A stretch of DNA of 64,000 bases from Streptomyces sp. ISL-66 (lineage in GTDB: Bacteria > Actinomycetota > Actinomycetes > Streptomycetales > Streptomycetaceae), in NCBI RefSeq assembly GCF_018614135.1, contig NZ_JAGGOW010000001.1, forward strand, positions 75,179 through 139,178. The letters run 5' to 3'. The translations under genes and the position numbers were made by a program. The notes beneath the pieces were generated by a model. The model was given only the letters and a program-made list of their open reading frames with translations, had not been told where the DNA came from and made no database searches. This document shows positions 62,287 to 64,000 of this stretch, one piece after another; within the stretch, counting starts at the first letter, position 1; each line of letters opens with the position of its first letter.

Positions 62287-64000
62287 CGATCGACCCGCGC
62301 CTGCTCTGGTACGCCCGTTCCACCCGCCTCTTCCTGGGGGCTGTGGTGGCACTCGGGCTCGCCGGGGCGGGGCTGGTCGTCGGGCAGGCGATGCTGATCG
62401 CCGAGATCGTGGTCGGCGCCTTCGAGGACGGACTGGACGGGCAGGCGCTCCGGACGCCCCTGCTGCTGCTCGCGGCGGTGGCCCTCGGCCGGGGCCTGGC
62501 GGCATGGCTCACGGAACTGGCGGCGCACCGGGCGAGCGCGGCGGTCAAGTCGGAGCTGCGCGGCCGGCTGCTGGAGAAGGCCGCCGACCTGGGGCCCGGC
62601 TGGCTGAGCGGGCAGCGGACGGGGACCTTGGTGGCCCTGGCCACGCGGGGTGTGGACGCACTCGACGACTACTTCTCGCGGTACCTGCCCCAGCTGGGCC
62701 TCGCGATCGTCGTTCCCGTGGCGGTGCTCGCCCGGATCGTCACCGAGGACTGGGTGTCTGCGGCGATCATCGTGGTCACACTGCCGCTGATCCCGGTCTT
62801 CATGATCCTGATCGGCATGGCCACCCAGTCCAGGATGGACCGCCAGTGGCGGCTGCTGTCCCGGCTGTCCGGGCACTTCCTGGACGTGGTGGCGGGCCTG
62901 GCGACCCTCAAGGTCTTCGGCCGCGCGAAGGCCCAGGCGGAGTCCATCCGCAAAATCACCGATGACTACCGGCAGGCCACGATGCGCACGCTGCGCATCG
63001 CGTTCCTGTCTTCGTTCGCGCTCGAACTCCTGGCGACCCTGTCGGTGGCACTGGTCGCGGTGACCATCGGCATGCGGCTCGTGCACGGCGAACTGGACCT
63101 GTACACGGGGCTGGTCATCCTCGTCCTGGCGCCCGAGGCGTACCTGCCGCTGCGTCAGGTGGGGGCGCAGTACCACGCGGCGGCGGAGGGCCTGGCCGCC
63201 GCGGAAGAGATCTTCGACGTGCTGGAGACCCCGGCTCCCGCGGCGGGCGGGACGGCCGCCGTACCCGGCTCGGGGCTGCGGATCGCACTCGACGGGGTGG
63301 CGGTCCGGTACGGGGGCCGGGACGAGGACTCCCCCGGACCGGTATCGCTGACCGTCGCACCGGGCGAATGCGTGGCCCTCACCGGGCCGAGCGGAGCGGG
63401 CAAGTCGACGCTGCTGCAGGTGCTGCTGGGGTTCGTGGAGCCGAGCGCCGGACGGGTGCGGGTCGCGGGCGTGGACCTGGCGGAGCTGTCCCGGGCGCAG
63501 TGGCGGGAGCGGATCGCGTGGGTGCCGCAACGACCCCACCTGTTCGCCGGAACGATCGCGGAGAACGTCCGGCTGGCGCGGGCGGACGCCCCGGACGAGG
63601 CCGTCGACGAGGCTTTGCGGGACGCCGGAGCCTGGGAGTTCGTACGGGCCCTGCCGCGGGGTGCGCGGACGGTGCTCGGCGAGGGCGGGGTCGGTCTGTC
63701 CGCCGGACAGCGGCAGCGGCTGGCGCTGGCGCGCGCGTTCCTCGCGGACCGGCCGGTGCTGCTGCTGGACGAACCGACCGCCGCACTGGACGGGGAGACC
63801 GAGGCCGCCGTCGTGGAGGCCGTACGGAGGCTCGCGGTCGGACGGACCGTACTGCTGGTGGTGCACCGGCCGGCGCTGCTGGCGCTGGCCGACCGGGTCG
63901 TGCGGGTCGGGGCCGGTCCGGTGGGGAGCTCCCCCGCCCGGCCCCTGCCCACCGCCGCAAGCGCGGCCCCGCAGGCGGCGGCTTCGCCACGGCCCGGCTC
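62280..64000 (+). CDS. cydCD: Fused CydCD thiol ABC exporter, partial
   Basis: N-terminal half of the actinobacterial CydC-CydD fusion needed to assemble cytochrome bd; it exports cysteine or glutathione-type reductants. Membrane domain about residues 1-330. ABC motifs: Walker A GPSGAGKST (about 370), signature LSAGQRQRLALARA (about 474), Walker B LLLDEPTAALDG (about 494) and the H-loop His. The gene continues beyond the window end. GTG 62280 lies inside parS site 14; ATG 62271 is the alternative start. Confidence 0.93.
   Translation, partial: MKPIDPRLLWYARSTRLFLGAVVALGLAGAGLVVGQAMLIAEIVVGAFEDGLDGQALRTPLLLLAAVALGRGLAAWLTELAAHRASAAVKSELRGRLLEKAADLGPGWLSGQRTGTLVALATRGVDALDDYFSRYLPQLGLAIVVPVAVLARIVTEDWVSAAIIVVTLPLIPVFMILIGMATQSRMDRQWRLLSRLSGHFLDVVAGLATLKVFGRAKAQAESIRKITDDYRQATMRTLRIAFLSSFALELLATLSVALVAVTIGMRLVHGELDLYTGLVILVLAPEAYLPLRQVGAQYHAAAEGLAAAEEIFDVLETPAPAAGGTAAVPGSGLRIALDGVAVRYGGRDEDSPGPVSLTVAPGECVALTGPSGAGKSTLLQVLLGFVEPSAGRVRVAGVDLAELSRAQWRERIAWVPQRPHLFAGTIAENVRLARADAPDEAVDEALRDAGAWEFVRALPRGARTVLGEGGVGLSAGQRQRLALARAFLADRPVLLLDEPTAALDGETEAAVVEAVRRLAVGRTVLLVVHRPALLALADRVVRVGAGPVGSSPARPLPTAASAAPQAAASPRPG

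Noticed and set aside
59670..63866. A 1398-codon open frame antisense to cydABCD
   Set aside because: Long antisense frames are normal at this GC content; its Asp/Arg/Gly/Gln/Val-rich composition mirrors the cyd genes, which are unmistakable.

Overview
This window is the replication-origin region of a high-GC actinobacterium, almost certainly a Streptomyces. The basis is about 70% GC, GTG/TTG starts, the order dnaN-oriC-dnaA-rpmH-rnpA-yidD-yidC-jag-rsmG-parA-parB, fourteen exact copies of the Streptomyces parS sequence, and Streptomyces-specific developmental genes (ssgR-ssgA). It looks like core chromosome: I see no plasmid, prophage, CRISPR array, tRNA or rRNA gene. The only mobile-looking DNA is one 169-bp palindromic element at 38972-39140.

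Layout. 1-4500: dnaN and dnaA point left on either side of oriC, which carries about 18 DnaA boxes and a DnaA-trio-like motif; rpmH starts the rightward operon. 4338-10034: ribosomal protein L34, RNase P protein, membrane insertion (yidD, yidC), jag, rsmG, then parAB. 10141-20323: a GNAT enzyme, then a long leftward block holding a DUF6049 membrane protein, murJ, a pseudokinase, sigM with its zinc anti-sigma factor, and trxB-trxA behind a sigma-R-type promoter. 20509-32258: cca, an MFS exporter, a PadR-inositol phosphate synthase pair, and a cell-wall set (bifunctional PBP, membrane glycosyltransferase, alanine-racemase-like protein, FemX). 32510-37552: rpsF-ssb-rpsR-rplI, a MATE exporter, and dnaB behind a compact cluster of DnaA boxes. 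37563-47480: accessory metabolism (serine hydrolase, HTH_42 protein, GNATs, HAD phosphatase, flavohaemoprotein, NUDIX, PLP lyase, LMW phosphatase, cupin and small membrane proteins). 47739-54700: ssgR-ssgA, a YibE/F protein, thiC under a TPP riboswitch, an aldo/keto reductase with a MerR-type promoter, and an unknown membrane protein. 54849-64000: metallophosphoesterase, LacI regulator, hisC, a cyclophilin-like protein, and the cydA-cydB-cydCD oxidase operon with a Rex operator; cydCD runs off the right end.

How it fits together. Three systems share this DNA. DnaA initiates at oriC, and its boxes recur at the dnaA promoter, the parAB leader and the dnaB promoter, so replication, segregation and helicase supply could respond to the same DnaA pool. 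ParB loads on the parS sites, several of which lie inside genes, at gene ends or at a start codon. The murJ-pseudokinase-sigM-trx block and the PBP-FemX cluster make this also a cell-envelope region. The most notable observations are the DnaA-trio arrangement in oriC, the DnaA-box cluster abutting the dnaB promoter, the hairpin MITE, and several well-formed operator dyads with no known regulator.

Limits: everything was read by eye. Family names come from recognised motifs and remembered gene order; no database search was run. Many start codons are judgement calls and are marked as such.
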